A stretch of DNA of 64,000 nt from a bacterium Scap17 (lineage in GTDB: Bacteria > Pseudomonadota > Gammaproteobacteria > Pseudomonadales > Halomonadaceae): the NCBI GenBank assembly GCA_013376735.1, contig VINJ01000001.1, positions 1,612,001 through 1,676,000 of the forward strand, read 5' to 3'. This document shows positions 26,170 to 34,837 of the stretch, piece by piece; the first letter of the stretch is position 1; each line of letters opens with the position of its first letter. The position numbers were made by a program, and so were the translations under genes. The notes below the pieces were generated by a model. It saw nothing but the letters and a program-made list of their open reading frames with translations. It was not told the origin of the DNA and did not search any database.

Positions 26170-27798
26170 TTACCGAGAGCTTTCTGCCGTCTTGCGAGTG
26201 CTTTCCCAGCGCAGGTGCGCTTCAGGAGAATAGCTACGTGATGGCGTGTGCTCGAGACCGATCTTGGCGGTACCGATCGACACCAGACGCAGCAGGGACG
26301 CCGTGGCGGCAATCACGATGAACAGCGCCGGCACACCGCCGAGGTTGGAGAGCATCTTGATGCCGTCAATGCCCACGAAGGCCGTCATGATCCAGGCGAC
26401 GGCGCCGATGGTGCAGCCCCAGATGATCTTCATGAGCAGACGATCATTGGTGTTCTCGTCGCTGTCTCCGGCCATGGCGGCCTGGCTGTCGGTGCTGCAC
26501 AGCTGGCTGATCGCTTCGGTGTTGGAGTCGGCTGCCGTCACGAAAGACAGGAAGGCGATGATCAGGAAGATGGCGCTGACCAGGGTGCTCATCGGCAGTT
26601 CATCAAACAGGGCATAGATGACGGAGCCTGCACCAGACTCATTCAGCAGTTGGTAAAGCGCACCGCCACTTTGCATGTCGAACTGGATAGTGGAGCTTGC
26701 GAAGACACTCACGTAGGTGATCGAGAACAGTGCCGGCGCGACCAGGTTGATCAGCATGAACTGGCGCACGGTATAGCCACGGGAAATCTTGCCCAGGAAC
26801 AGGGCGGAAATCGGTGCCCATGCCATCCAGTTGGCCCAGTAGAAGATACTCCAGCTTTTCGGCCACGGATCGTCATCGAAGGCCCCGGTGAACAGGCTCT
26901 TTTGCATGAAGTTGTTGAAATACTCACCTGCGGCTTCGGTGCCATAGCCAAGAATGGTCTGGGTCGGGCCACACAGGAAGACGAAGGCCATGAAGACGAA
27001 GAAGGCCTTGGCATTGATGGCGGAGAGACGCGCAATGCCTTTCTGCAGACCACTGGCCGCGGAGGCGGTAAAGCAGGCCACGATGGCCAGAGTCACCAGT
27101 GCCAGCATCAGCGGACCAGTGCCGGTGCCCAGAAAGCGGTCCAGCCCACCGGCCAGTGTCATGGCGCCGGTGCCCAATGACGAGGCCATGCCGCAGACCA
27201 GTGCAAACAGCGCCAGTGCATCCAGCGCACGTCCCTTGCGACCTATCAGGCGATCACCCAGAAGCGGCACGAAGAGCGTCCCGAGCGAGAACGGCTTGCC
27301 CAGGTTGTAATGCATCAGAGCGAACAGCAATGCCGGGACGGTATAGATCGCATAGGGCGTGAATGACCAATGCAGGAACATCGTCGAGAGCGCGAATCTG
27401 GCAGCCTCAGGTGTATTGGCAACCACATCGAGTGAACCTGGTGGAGTATGCAGGTGATAGAGCGGTTCTGCGGTCGACCAGAACATGATGCCGACGGCCA
27501 GGGTGGTACATAGCGTGATGGAAAACCAGCGCCAGGGTGTCAGGATCCGCGTGGCATTTTCACCCCCGATCCGGGTCCGGCCCAGTGGTGAGAGGTAAGT
27601 GATCAAGCATGTCACCACCATCGCCAATGCCGTAATCGAGAACAGCCAACCGAATTTGTCGAGTACCCAGTCATTCAAGGCCGTCGTGGTGGCGAGGAAT
27701 CCTTCGAGATTGATGAGACTTGCTGCCACCGCGACCATCAACAGGATGAACGGTGGCCAGAAGACCAGGGGGCGGATGGAGGAGCCAAACATACGCAT
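26170..27798 (-). CDS. BCCT-family transporter (paralog 1)
   Basis: A 542-residue betaine/carnitine/choline-type carrier with 12 membrane segments. Family blocks are ARFALSTMFLHWSFTPYAIY, GKPFSLGTLFVPLLGDRLIG and the signature region FYWANWMAWAPISALFLGKISRGYTVRQF, with Trp residues of the substrate site. BCCT proteins import quaternary ammonium or sulfonium solutes (betaine, choline, DMSP). It is about 80% alike to the next gene leftward in the cluster (28107-29717) over its whole length. The neighbouring LysR, oxygenase and DddP-like genes suggest an imported catabolic substrate rather than pure osmoprotection. Confidence 0.9.
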   Translation of the reverse strand: MRMFGSSIRPLVFWPPFILLMVAVAASLINLEGFLATTTALNDWVLDKFGWLFSITALAMVVTCLITYLSPLGRTRIGGENATRILTPWRWFSITLCTTLAVGIMFWSTAEPLYHLHTPPGSLDVVANTPEAARFALSTMFLHWSFTPYAIYTVPALLFALMHYNLGKPFSLGTLFVPLLGDRLIGRKGRALDALALFALVCGMASSLGTGAMTLAGGLDRFLGTGTGPLMLALVTLAIVACFTASAASGLQKGIARLSAINAKAFFVFMAFVFLCGPTQTILGYGTEAAGEYFNNFMQKSLFTGAFDDDPWPKSWSIFYWANWMAWAPISALFLGKISRGYTVRQFMLINLVAPALFSITYVSVFASSTIQFDMQSGGALYQLLNESGAGSVIYALFDELPMSTLVSAIFLIIAFLSFVTAADSNTEAISQLCSTDSQAAMAGDSDENTNDRLLMKIIWGCTIGAVAWIMTAFVGIDGIKMLSNLGGVPALFIVIAATASLLRLVSIGTAKIGLEHTPSRSYSPEAHLRWESTRKTAESSR

Positions 27799-28011
27799 TC
27801 CTATAATTTCTTGTGAGGGTGCGGATGCTAACTCATAAAATTCTGTTTTGTCAGCGTTGAGATTCGCTCACCAACGGCGTATATACGCGCGCGTTCATGT
27901 AATGCGCTGGCGGGATTTCCAGAAAGTGCTGTCCGGAAATTGCGTCAGTGACTAACGCCCCCGAGCCGTTACGCAGACTGCATGGCCCACGACACTGTGC
28001 GCGCCATGACA

Positions 28012-28077
28012 CTCAAGAGAAAACCACGACACCCCCGTCGCCTCTCGGCCCGGGGGTGTCGTGGTTTCTCCTTGAGG
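28012..28077. terminator. long hairpin between the two BCCT genes
   Basis: CTCAAGAGAAAACCACGACA, then CCCCCG, pairs with CGGGGG, then TGTCGTGGTTTCTCCTTGAG, across a 13-base loop, giving a stem of about 25 bp with minor mismatches. It lies 30 bases past the stop of the second BCCT gene and acts as its likely terminator, so the two BCCT genes are probably separate transcripts. Confidence 0.85.
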
Positions 28078-28106
28078 ACTTGAGTATCACGCCATCTCGA
28101 GCTGAC

Positions 28107-29717
28107 TCAGCTGGACTGGGAAGATTGCCAACGCTGGTGAGCTTCTGCCGAATAACTGCGTGACGGCGTGTGCTCGAGGCCGATCTTGGCGGTGCCGATC
28201 GAGACCAGACGTATCAGTGACGCCGTGGCACCGATCACGATGAATAGCGCTGGTACCCCGCCGAGGTTGGAGAGCATCTTGATGCCGTCGATGCCGACGA
28301 AGGAAGTCATGATCCAGGCGACGGCGCCGATGGTCGAGCCCCAGACGATCTTCATCATCAGTCGGCCCTTGCTGCGCTCTTCGCTTTCGTTGCCTGCCAG
28401 GGCCGCCTGGCTATCCGAGCTGCAGAGCTGGCTGATGGCATCGGTATTGGAGTCGGCTGCTGTCACGAAGGACAGGAAGGCGATGACCAGGAAGATCCCT
28501 CCCACCAGCGAGCTCATCGGTAGCTCATCGAATAGTGCGTAGATCACCGAGCCAGCCCCGGCCTCGCTGAGAATCGTGTTGAGTGCCCCGGCGGTATCCA
28601 TGTCGAGCTTCAATGTCGTGCTGCTGAACACCGCGACATAGATGATCGAGAAGAGCGAGGGCGCCACCATGTTGATCAGCATGAACTGCCGCACGGTATA
28701 CCCCCGTGAGATCTTGCCCAGGAACAAGGCCGAAATCGGTGCCCATGCCATCCAGTTGGCCCAGTAGAAGATGGTCCAGCTCTGTGGCCAGGGGTCATTG
28801 TCGAAGGCCCCGGTGAACAGATTCTTGCTCATGAAGTTGGTGAAGTATTCGCCAGCCGCTTCCGTGCCGTAGCCCAGGATGGTCAGCGTCGGACCGAAGG
28901 CGAACACGAAGATGAGAAAGGCGAAGAAGGCCTTGGCGTTGATGGCGGACAGGCGTGCGATGCCTTTTTGCAGACCACTGGCCGCCGAAGCGGTGAAACA
29001 CAGCACGATCGCGAGGGTGACGATGCCCAGCATCAGCGGGCCCGAGCCAGTGCCGAGGAAGCGGTCGATGCCGCCTGCCAATGTCATGGCGCCTGTGCCG
29101 AGGGACGACGCCATCCCGCAGACCAGCGCAAACAGCGCCAGGGCATCCAGTGCACGTCCCTTGCGTCCGATCAGTCGATCTCCCAGCAGCGGCACGAACA
29201 GGGTTCCGAGCGAGAAGGGCTTGCCGAGGTTGTAATGCATCAGGGCAAAGATCAGCGCAGGGACGGTGTAGATCGCATAGGGCGTGAACGACCAGTGCAG
29301 GAACATGGTCGAGAGCGCGAACCGCGCGGCTTCCGGGCTATTGGCGGCAATGTCCAGCGAGGTGGGCGGCGAGTGCAGATGATAAAGCGGCTCTGCGGTC
29401 GACCAGAACATGATGCCCACGGCCAACGTGGTGCATAACGTGATGGAGAACCAACGCCATGGGGACAACAGTCGCGTCGCGTTCTCACCGCCGATACGGG
29501 TGCGGCCCAGCGGCGAAAGATAGGCGATGAGGCAGGCCACCACCATGCTGAGCGCCGTGATGGAAAACAACCAGCCGAACTTGCTCAGTACCTGGTTGTT
29601 GAGATTGGTAGTGACAGCCAGAAAGCTGTCGAGATCGATCAAGCTCGCCAATACGGAGGCGAACAGCAGAATGAAAGGTGGCCAGAAGACCAGTGGGCGC
29701 ACGGATGCTCCGAACAT
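28107..29717 (-). CDS. BCCT-family transporter (paralog 2)
   Basis: A 536-residue paralog of the 26170-27798 gene. It shares GYGTEAAGEYF, the FYWANWMAWAPISALFLGKI region and the C-terminal GLEHTPSRSYS block. Most differences lie in the N-terminal helices, in the segment between GKISRGYTVRQF and the next helix, and in the tail. Keeping two near-identical carriers suggests a gene duplication with separate expression or affinity. A 25-bp tandem repeat lies just upstream of its start. Confidence 0.9.
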   Translation of the reverse strand: MFGASVRPLVFWPPFILLFASVLASLIDLDSFLAVTTNLNNQVLSKFGWLFSITALSMVVACLIAYLSPLGRTRIGGENATRLLSPWRWFSITLCTTLAVGIMFWSTAEPLYHLHSPPTSLDIAANSPEAARFALSTMFLHWSFTPYAIYTVPALIFALMHYNLGKPFSLGTLFVPLLGDRLIGRKGRALDALALFALVCGMASSLGTGAMTLAGGIDRFLGTGSGPLMLGIVTLAIVLCFTASAASGLQKGIARLSAINAKAFFAFLIFVFAFGPTLTILGYGTEAAGEYFTNFMSKNLFTGAFDNDPWPQSWTIFYWANWMAWAPISALFLGKISRGYTVRQFMLINMVAPSLFSIIYVAVFSSTTLKLDMDTAGALNTILSEAGAGSVIYALFDELPMSSLVGGIFLVIAFLSFVTAADSNTDAISQLCSSDSQAALAGNESEERSKGRLMMKIVWGSTIGAVAWIMTSFVGIDGIKMLSNLGGVPALFIVIGATASLIRLVSIGTAKIGLEHTPSRSYSAEAHQRWQSSQSS

Positions 29718-29732
29718 TTGATACTCCTCGAT

Positions 29733-29782
29733 CTTGTTGTCGGGTGTAGCCGATCATCTTGTTGTCAGGTGTTACCGATCAT
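29733..29782. repeat. 25-bp direct repeat, two units, upstream of BCCT 2
   Basis: CTTGTTGTCGGGTGTAGCC, then GATCAT (29733-29757), is followed head to tail by a second unit (29758-29782) with three changes. It starts 16 bases before the BCCT 2 ATG, so it overlaps the leader or promoter. It could be a pair of regulator half-sites; the LysR gene nearby is a candidate partner. Confidence 0.6.
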
Positions 29783-30078
29783 CTCGGGGTGGCGCTTGAC
29801 GTCTTGTCTGCGCCGATCAGGGGCCTCATCGGTAAGGGGGGAATGAGCGTCTGATCATGTAGGGACGATCATCTGATCTTGCAACGTCAGTGCTCGAGGA
29901 GGAGGCGGAATGACGTCAGCTTTCCGGGCTCCCTGTGACATGCAGCGAACTGCCGTGCAGCGTATTGCAGGGTAGATCGGAAAATCTTCCATCCTGTCGC
30001 AGTCAGAATGTCAGAGGTCGTAATGGAGATAGTAAAAACGCCCGTATAAGCAGCAAGACCAGTGATCCTGATGAGGGC

Positions 30079-30996
30079 TCATCGCGCCTGAGGGTTCTCT
30101 CGCAACAATTCGCGAATCATCTCTGCGCAAGTATCGAAGATCGGATGCGTCAGGCTGGGGGAACGATGGAGTTCAATTTCGGCAGTGGGTAGCGCCGGAA
30201 GCCCTGCCTCGGTGCCCAGCTCGCACCAGTCCTCAGGCAACGAGCGTCGATCTGCCACCGTGATGGCATGGCCCTGATTGACGATGACTCTCAAGCCACT
30301 GGGGCTTTGACTGGTGGAATCGATGCGCCAGCTGCGTTCTGCCTGGGTCAGGGCGGACAATGCCCTTTCGCGATAGATGCATTGTTCGGGGAACAGCGCC
30401 AACGGCAGCGGAGCGGAGGGGTCCAGCACGAAGCGTTGATGCGCCGCCCACACTACCGGTTCGCGGGACAGCAGTTCCCCCTGGCGTTGTTGGTTGTGGC
30501 TGACCGCGATGACCAGATCCAGCTGGCCGGCATCGAGCTGTTCCAGCAGTTCCGTGGACATCCGGCAGTGGATGTGCGGACGGATCTGGGGGTGGCGCTC
30601 GCCGAGATGTGCCAGCAGATCTGGCAACCAGGTGGTGGCGTAATCCTCCGGCAAGCCGAGGCGCAACGTGATCGGGTGGTCGTTTTCGCTGAGGGCGGCC
30701 ACGGCTTCGCGTTGCAGTTGCAGGATGCGTCGTGCGTAACGCAGAAACGTTCGGCCGGCATTGGTCAATTCCATATGACGGCTGGTTCGCATCAGCAGTC
30801 GATAGCCAAGACGCTCCTCGAGGGTGCTGATGCGCAGACTGACAGTGGACTGCGTGCGATGCAGATGCCGCGATGCCTGAGTGAAGCTCCCGCTGTCGGC
30901 CACCGTCACGAATGCCAGCAGGAGATCCGTATCCAGCGATGGCAGCGGGCGAGGGGCGTCTGTGCTTGATGTATCGGGTTTGCCGATGGATTTCAT
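30079..30996 (-). CDS. LysR-family regulator
   Basis: A 305-residue LysR protein with a winged helix (LLLAFVTVADSGSFTQASRH, then LHRTQSTVSLRISTLEERLG) and a periplasmic-binding-like effector domain. The start at 30996 (MKSIGKPDTSSTDAPRPLPS) is preferred because it leaves the usual short lead before the HTH; a frame extends 27 codons further. It is divergent from the 2OG oxygenase gene with a 98-bp gap and co-directional with the BCCT genes. It is the likely controller of both. Confidence 0.88.
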   Translation of the reverse strand: MKSIGKPDTSSTDAPRPLPSLDTDLLLAFVTVADSGSFTQASRHLHRTQSTVSLRISTLEERLGYRLLMRTSRHMELTNAGRTFLRYARRILQLQREAVAALSENDHPITLRLGLPEDYATTWLPDLLAHLGERHPQIRPHIHCRMSTELLEQLDAGQLDLVIAVSHNQQRQGELLSREPVVWAAHQRFVLDPSAPLPLALFPEQCIYRERALSALTQAERSWRIDSTSQSPSGLRVIVNQGHAITVADRRSLPEDWCELGTEAGLPALPTAEIELHRSPSLTHPIFDTCAEMIRELLRENPQAR

Positions 30997-31094
30997 TGGA
31001 ATGACTCGTTTCTCAAATGCATGGATTCTGGCCAGCATAGTGCCTGACCCACGAGCTGTCTTGTCCCCCAGCCCCACGACGTGAGGATACTTCC

Positions 31095-32000
31095 GTGACT
31101 GACCTGACTTCCGCGATGCCCCCGCAATTGGCCGATGCCGAGACCGTCGATCTCTCCGCGTTGGTCGATACCGAGCGTTACCCCCTGCATGACCCCCGAT
31201 CTCCGGTGCTTGAGGCCACGATCGCCAAGGCGCGTGAAGATCTCGAGCGTGAGGGTTGTGCCGTGTTGAGAGGATTTCTGCGTCCTGAGCGCCTTGCGCA
31301 GATGCAAGCGGAAACGGCCCGTCTCGCCGAGACCGCGTTCTACAACACCCGCGAGGTGAATGCTTATTTCACGGCCGATGACGACCGCTTGCCCCAACAG
31401 GACCCGCGTCGCTTGTTCATGACGCGCACCAGTGGCTTCGTGATGCGTGACATGATCCCTGCCGATAGCCTGATGCAGCGGCTGTACGTCTCGCAGGCCA
31501 TGAAGCAACTGGTGTCGGCCTGTCTTGGTCGTGAGCGGGTGTACGAGTATGCCGACCCCTTTGCCGGGCTCGTGCTCAACGTGCTGCCAGATGGCACCGA
31601 GCAACCCTGGCACTACGACACCAACGAATTCATCGTCACCATGATGACGCAACAGCCCGAGAGCGGGGGGCAGTTCGAGTATTGCCCCGGCATCCGCACC
31701 CCCAACGATGAACACTACGCTGCCGTAGGCGAAGTGATCCGGGGAGAGTCGCGCGAAGCGGTGAAGACCTTGAGCCTCAACCCAGGCGATCTGCAGTTGT
31801 TCAAGGGGCGGTTCAGTCTGCACCGCGTCACGCAGGTGTCGGGTGAGGTCCCACGGTTGACGGCGATTTTCGCGTATTCCGAAACGCCGGGAGTGGTCGG
31901 CCGGCTTGAGCGTACGCGTCAGCTGTATGGACGCGTCTCGGAGCAGCACATTCTGGCGGAAGCCCAGCACGTCCAGCGCGCCGACGGTCTGCTCGACTGA
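31095..32000 (+). CDS. 2-oxoglutarate/Fe(II)-dependent oxygenase, HalD/ArpA-like
   Basis: A 301-residue double-stranded beta-helix oxygenase. The iron triad is H173-x-D175 (WHYDTNEF) and H243 (SLHRV), with R254 placed to hold 2-oxoglutarate. The GTG start at 31095 has GAGGA seven bases upstream. Such enzymes hydroxylate, demethylate or halogenate small molecules; here the Asp of the facial triad is kept, which argues for hydroxylation or demethylation rather than halogenation. It is followed after 86 bp by the DddP-like gene and flanked by BCCT importers, so an N- or S-methylated small acid is a plausible substrate. That is inference. Confidence 0.82.
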   Translation: MTDLTSAMPPQLADAETVDLSALVDTERYPLHDPRSPVLEATIAKAREDLEREGCAVLRGFLRPERLAQMQAETARLAETAFYNTREVNAYFTADDDRLPQQDPRRLFMTRTSGFVMRDMIPADSLMQRLYVSQAMKQLVSACLGRERVYEYADPFAGLVLNVLPDGTEQPWHYDTNEFIVTMMTQQPESGGQFEYCPGIRTPNDEHYAAVGEVIRGESREAVKTLSLNPGDLQLFKGRFSLHRVTQVSGEVPRLTAIFAYSETPGVVGRLERTRQLYGRVSEQHILAEAQHVQRADGLLD

Positions 32001-32086
32001 TCGACGATCGGTGTTCCCGTGACGCCTTCTCAACTTGCATGCGCCTCTTGAGCGCTTGATCGAACACTTCCCACAGAGCACTTCAC

Positions 32087-33334
32087 ATGAAAATGGACCT
32101 GACAGCGATGGGCATTCTGGCCCCGACCCATGCACTGGAAGACTGCGAACCGACGTCGGAAGAGATTGCGCAGATCCAATGCGACCGACTTGCGCGTGTT
32201 CGCCAGGAGCTGGCCCGTCGTGATATCTCGGCGGCAGTCCTGTTCGACCCGGCACATGTCCGCTATGCCACCGGGTCTCGCAACATGCAGGTATACAGTT
32301 CGCGCAATCCCGCTCGCTACGTATTCGTCCCCGCGGCAGGGCCGGTCGTGCTGTTCGAGTTCTCGGGGTGCGAACACCTGGCCAGCCATCTGCCGACCGT
32401 GGACGAGATTCGTCCGGCCAAGGCGATTTCCTATTATTTCAATGAGAAGAATACGGAAGCCGTCACCAGGGCCTGGGCGGATGAAATCATCGGTCTGGTG
32501 CGTCAGTGCGGCGGAGGTGAGCGGATCGCCATCGAAAGCGCGACCGCGGAAGCCGCTTTCATGCTCGAGCAGCGAGGCTATCAAGTGCTGGATGCTCAGG
32601 AGCCTCTTGAGCAGGCGCGAGCCTTCAAGGTACCCAACGAGATAAAGATGATTCGCTCCTCGCTGAGAGCGGTCGAGGAGGGAGTGCGCAAACTGGAGGC
32701 CTCCATCCGCCCTGGGGTCACCGAGAATCACGTCTGGTCCCGACTGCATCAGCACATCATCGAGACAGACGCCGATTTCATCGAGACACGCCTCATGAAT
32801 TCCGGGCCACGCACGAACCCCTGGTTCCAGGAATGTTCCGACCGTGTCATCCAGGCAGGAGAACTGGTCGCACTGGATACCGATGTGGTGGGACGTTACG
32901 GATACTATGCGGACTTCTCGAGAACCTTCCTGTGTGGCACGGGTGAGGCCAGCGCCGAGCAGAAATCGCTCTATCGCATGGCGTATGACCAGATCCAGAC
33001 CAACATGGAAAATCTCAAGCCGGGGGTCAGCTTCAAGGAGTACGCCGAACGCGCCTGGCGAATCCCTCCCGCTTACCGCGCGCGTCGTTACTTCGCCCTG
33101 GCGCATGGTGTCGGGATGAACGGCGAGTATCCCTACATCGTTCATCGCGAGGATATCGAGGACAAGGGGTACGACGGCATCCTCCAACCGGGGATGACGC
33201 TGTGTGTGGAGAGCTATATCGGGCATGAGTCCGGCGGTGAAGGCGTCAAGCTCGAAGAGCAGCTGTACATTCGTGACGATGGTCAGGTGGAGCTGTTGTC
33301 CGACTACCCCTTCGACGAGCGCCTGCTGAGCTAG
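32087..33334 (+). CDS. M24 peptidase-fold enzyme, DddP-like
   Basis: A 415-residue protein with a creatinase N-domain and a pita-bread C-domain. Two-metal ligands are D264, D276, H340, E375 and E390. From memory of DddP (DMSP lyase) the spacing of its ligands D295, D307, H371, E406 and E421 is identical without gaps, and the blocks SGPRTNPWFQEC, TNME-L-KPGV and YPFD are shared, so this is the DddP clade and not an Xaa-Pro peptidase. Y335 matches DddP Tyr366. However, the residue at the place of the catalytic Asp377 is Gly346. Either the chemistry or the substrate differs from known DMSP lyases. Confidence 0.8.
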   Translation: MKMDLTAMGILAPTHALEDCEPTSEEIAQIQCDRLARVRQELARRDISAAVLFDPAHVRYATGSRNMQVYSSRNPARYVFVPAAGPVVLFEFSGCEHLASHLPTVDEIRPAKAISYYFNEKNTEAVTRAWADEIIGLVRQCGGGERIAIESATAEAAFMLEQRGYQVLDAQEPLEQARAFKVPNEIKMIRSSLRAVEEGVRKLEASIRPGVTENHVWSRLHQHIIETDADFIETRLMNSGPRTNPWFQECSDRVIQAGELVALDTDVVGRYGYYADFSRTFLCGTGEASAEQKSLYRMAYDQIQTNMENLKPGVSFKEYAERAWRIPPAYRARRYFALAHGVGMNGEYPYIVHREDIEDKGYDGILQPGMTLCVESYIGHESGGEGVKLEEQLYIRDDGQVELLSDYPFDERLLS

Positions 33335-33446
33335 GCTGTCTGAGTCAGGCCGGTTGAGCCGTGCCTGTTGAGCCGGTCCCGGGTAGCTTGCCGAAGCGCA
33401 TCGGCATTACGCGGCATGGCGGCTTTGGTAACATGAGGTCAATTGT

Positions 33447-33478
33447 GCGGGTGGCTGTCTGTGACAGTCACCCGCTTT
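33447..33478 (+). terminator. terminator after the DddP-like gene
   Basis: GCGGGTGGCTGTC and GACAGTCACCCGC form a 13-bp stem with one mismatch, followed by TTT. It closes the oxygenase/DddP-like transcript about 110 bases after the stop. Confidence 0.75.
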
Positions 33479-33611
33479 GCCATTGTCTCATGGCGAAAGA
33501 GGGCCAGATGGCAACCGTGTACCGTGAACGGGAAAGTGTGTCGAGAACGTCTATCGTTCATGGGATACCGGTTGCTTCCTGCTCGCCTTTTGCCTTTCGT
33601 GAGTGTCGTCT

Positions 33612-34526
33612 ATGCCAACCCCTCTGCCACTGCAGAAACTGCCGCCCTTGAGTTCGCTGAAAGGGTTTGAAGCGGCTGCGCGTCTGCTGAGTCTCCGCGC
33701 GGCTGCCGAGGAACTGAACCTGACGCATCCGGCCATTGCCAACCAGATTCAGCGTCTCGAAGAGAGTCTGGAGGTGAAACTTTTTGCCCGTGAAGGCCGT
33801 CATGTGGTGCTGACGGCGGCTGGCGAGCGTTTCTATCCGGTAGTGCGTGAAGCGCTGACGGGCCTGGTGCAAGGCGCCGAGTCTCTGCGCCAGATGCAGC
33901 ATGCCCAGCCGCTGACGATTCAGGTCTATGTGACGACCTCGATTCGCTGGTTGGCACCTCGCTTGTCGCATTTCCAGGCCATGCATCCTGAAGTCGAGCT
34001 CAAGCTGATGACGTGCAGTCTCGGCTGGGAGTTCGATGAGGCCAATGCCGATGTCGGTATCGTCTTCCGCGATGCGCCGCTGGCGGACCACCTGCACTGG
34101 CAGCCGTTGTTCGAGTCACGCCTCCTCCCGGTATGCAGCCCCCAGCTGCTGGGCGACGACGCACACCCGGTTCCCGCGGATGCCTTGAAGACGCTGCCGT
34201 TGATCGGGGTCTACACCGAGGGCTGGAATTGGGAGAGTTACTTCGAGGCATTGTCGCTAGGCCCGTGTCCCACCCGCAATTGCATCGTGGTCGACACCCT
34301 GGCCGTCGCCCTGGAGATGGCGGCGCGCGGGGAGGGCGTCGCATTGGTCAACGGGCCCTTTGCCGACGATGACCTGGCGAACGGTCGACTCATCAACCCG
34401 ATCGGACAGGTGACGACCGGGCGCGGTGAATGGGGGGCTGTCTGTCATCGCGAGCTGGAGCGGGACCCGCGCGTCGCGACCCTCCTTGGCTGGTTGGAGG
34501 CACAGAGTCGCAGCGTGCCCACCTGA
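33612..34526 (+). CDS. LysR-family regulator, GcvA-like
   Basis: A 304-residue LysR protein of the GcvA/AmpR branch. Its HTH is LSSLKGFEAAARLLSLRAAA, then ELNLTHPAIANQIQRLEESL. An effector domain follows (VYVTTSIRWLAPRLSHF, then ADVGIVFRDAPL). The ATG at 33612 is chosen; a GTG three codons earlier is open. It lies downstream of a terminator and upstream of another, so it is a stand-alone gene. Its target may be the DddP-like cluster to the left or genes elsewhere. Confidence 0.85.
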   Translation: MPTPLPLQKLPPLSSLKGFEAAARLLSLRAAAEELNLTHPAIANQIQRLEESLEVKLFAREGRHVVLTAAGERFYPVVREALTGLVQGAESLRQMQHAQPLTIQVYVTTSIRWLAPRLSHFQAMHPEVELKLMTCSLGWEFDEANADVGIVFRDAPLADHLHWQPLFESRLLPVCSPQLLGDDAHPVPADALKTLPLIGVYTEGWNWESYFEALSLGPCPTRNCIVVDTLAVALEMAARGEGVALVNGPFADDDLANGRLINPIGQVTTGRGEWGAVCHRELERDPRVATLLGWLEAQSRSVPT

Positions 34527-34555
34527 TCCGCCAGAGCGAGAGCTGTTACGTGACA

Positions 34556-34581
34556 ACGCCACCTTCGGGTGGCGTTTTTTT
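34556..34581 (+). terminator. rho-independent terminator
   Basis: ACGCCACC-TTCG-GGTGGCGT is followed by seven T. A classic UUCG tetraloop terminator 30 bases after the LysR stop. Confidence 0.95.
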
Positions 34582-34689
34582 GTTTCCGGGTTCTGACTTC
34601 TGGATTCTGGGGGCTGGGCATCTGCCGGTTGTTCGCTGTTCGGAGACGTGGGGTCTGGGGGGGCTCACAAAAATTGTTACCAATCGCCA

Positions 34690-34703
34690 AATTCTTATGA
34701 ATT
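34690..34703. promoter_or_regulatory. palindrome upstream of the reductase gene
   Basis: AATTC-TTAT-GAATT, extended by CCA and TGG on the outside with one offset, lies 135 bases before the reductase start. The layout (two arms, 4-base centre) resembles the site at 43132-43149, so an IclR-type operator is possible. Confidence 0.4.
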
Positions 34704-34837
34704 GTTGGCAGGCAGGTCGGCCAGTAGGGTGAGCCTCAAGATGACATGGGCCACGACGGACAGGATTCCACTCCGTCCCAAGCGGCCCTGTGCAGTACAC
34801 CGGACAGCCAGCAGGCAGACAGCAAAGAGGACAGCAC

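Noticed and set aside
30993..33226. Long minus-strand frames of about 400 codons opposite the 2OG oxygenase and DddP-like genes
   Set aside because: They mirror GC-rich codon structure, show no domains and have repetitive low-quality composition; the plus-strand genes have clear catalytic motifs.
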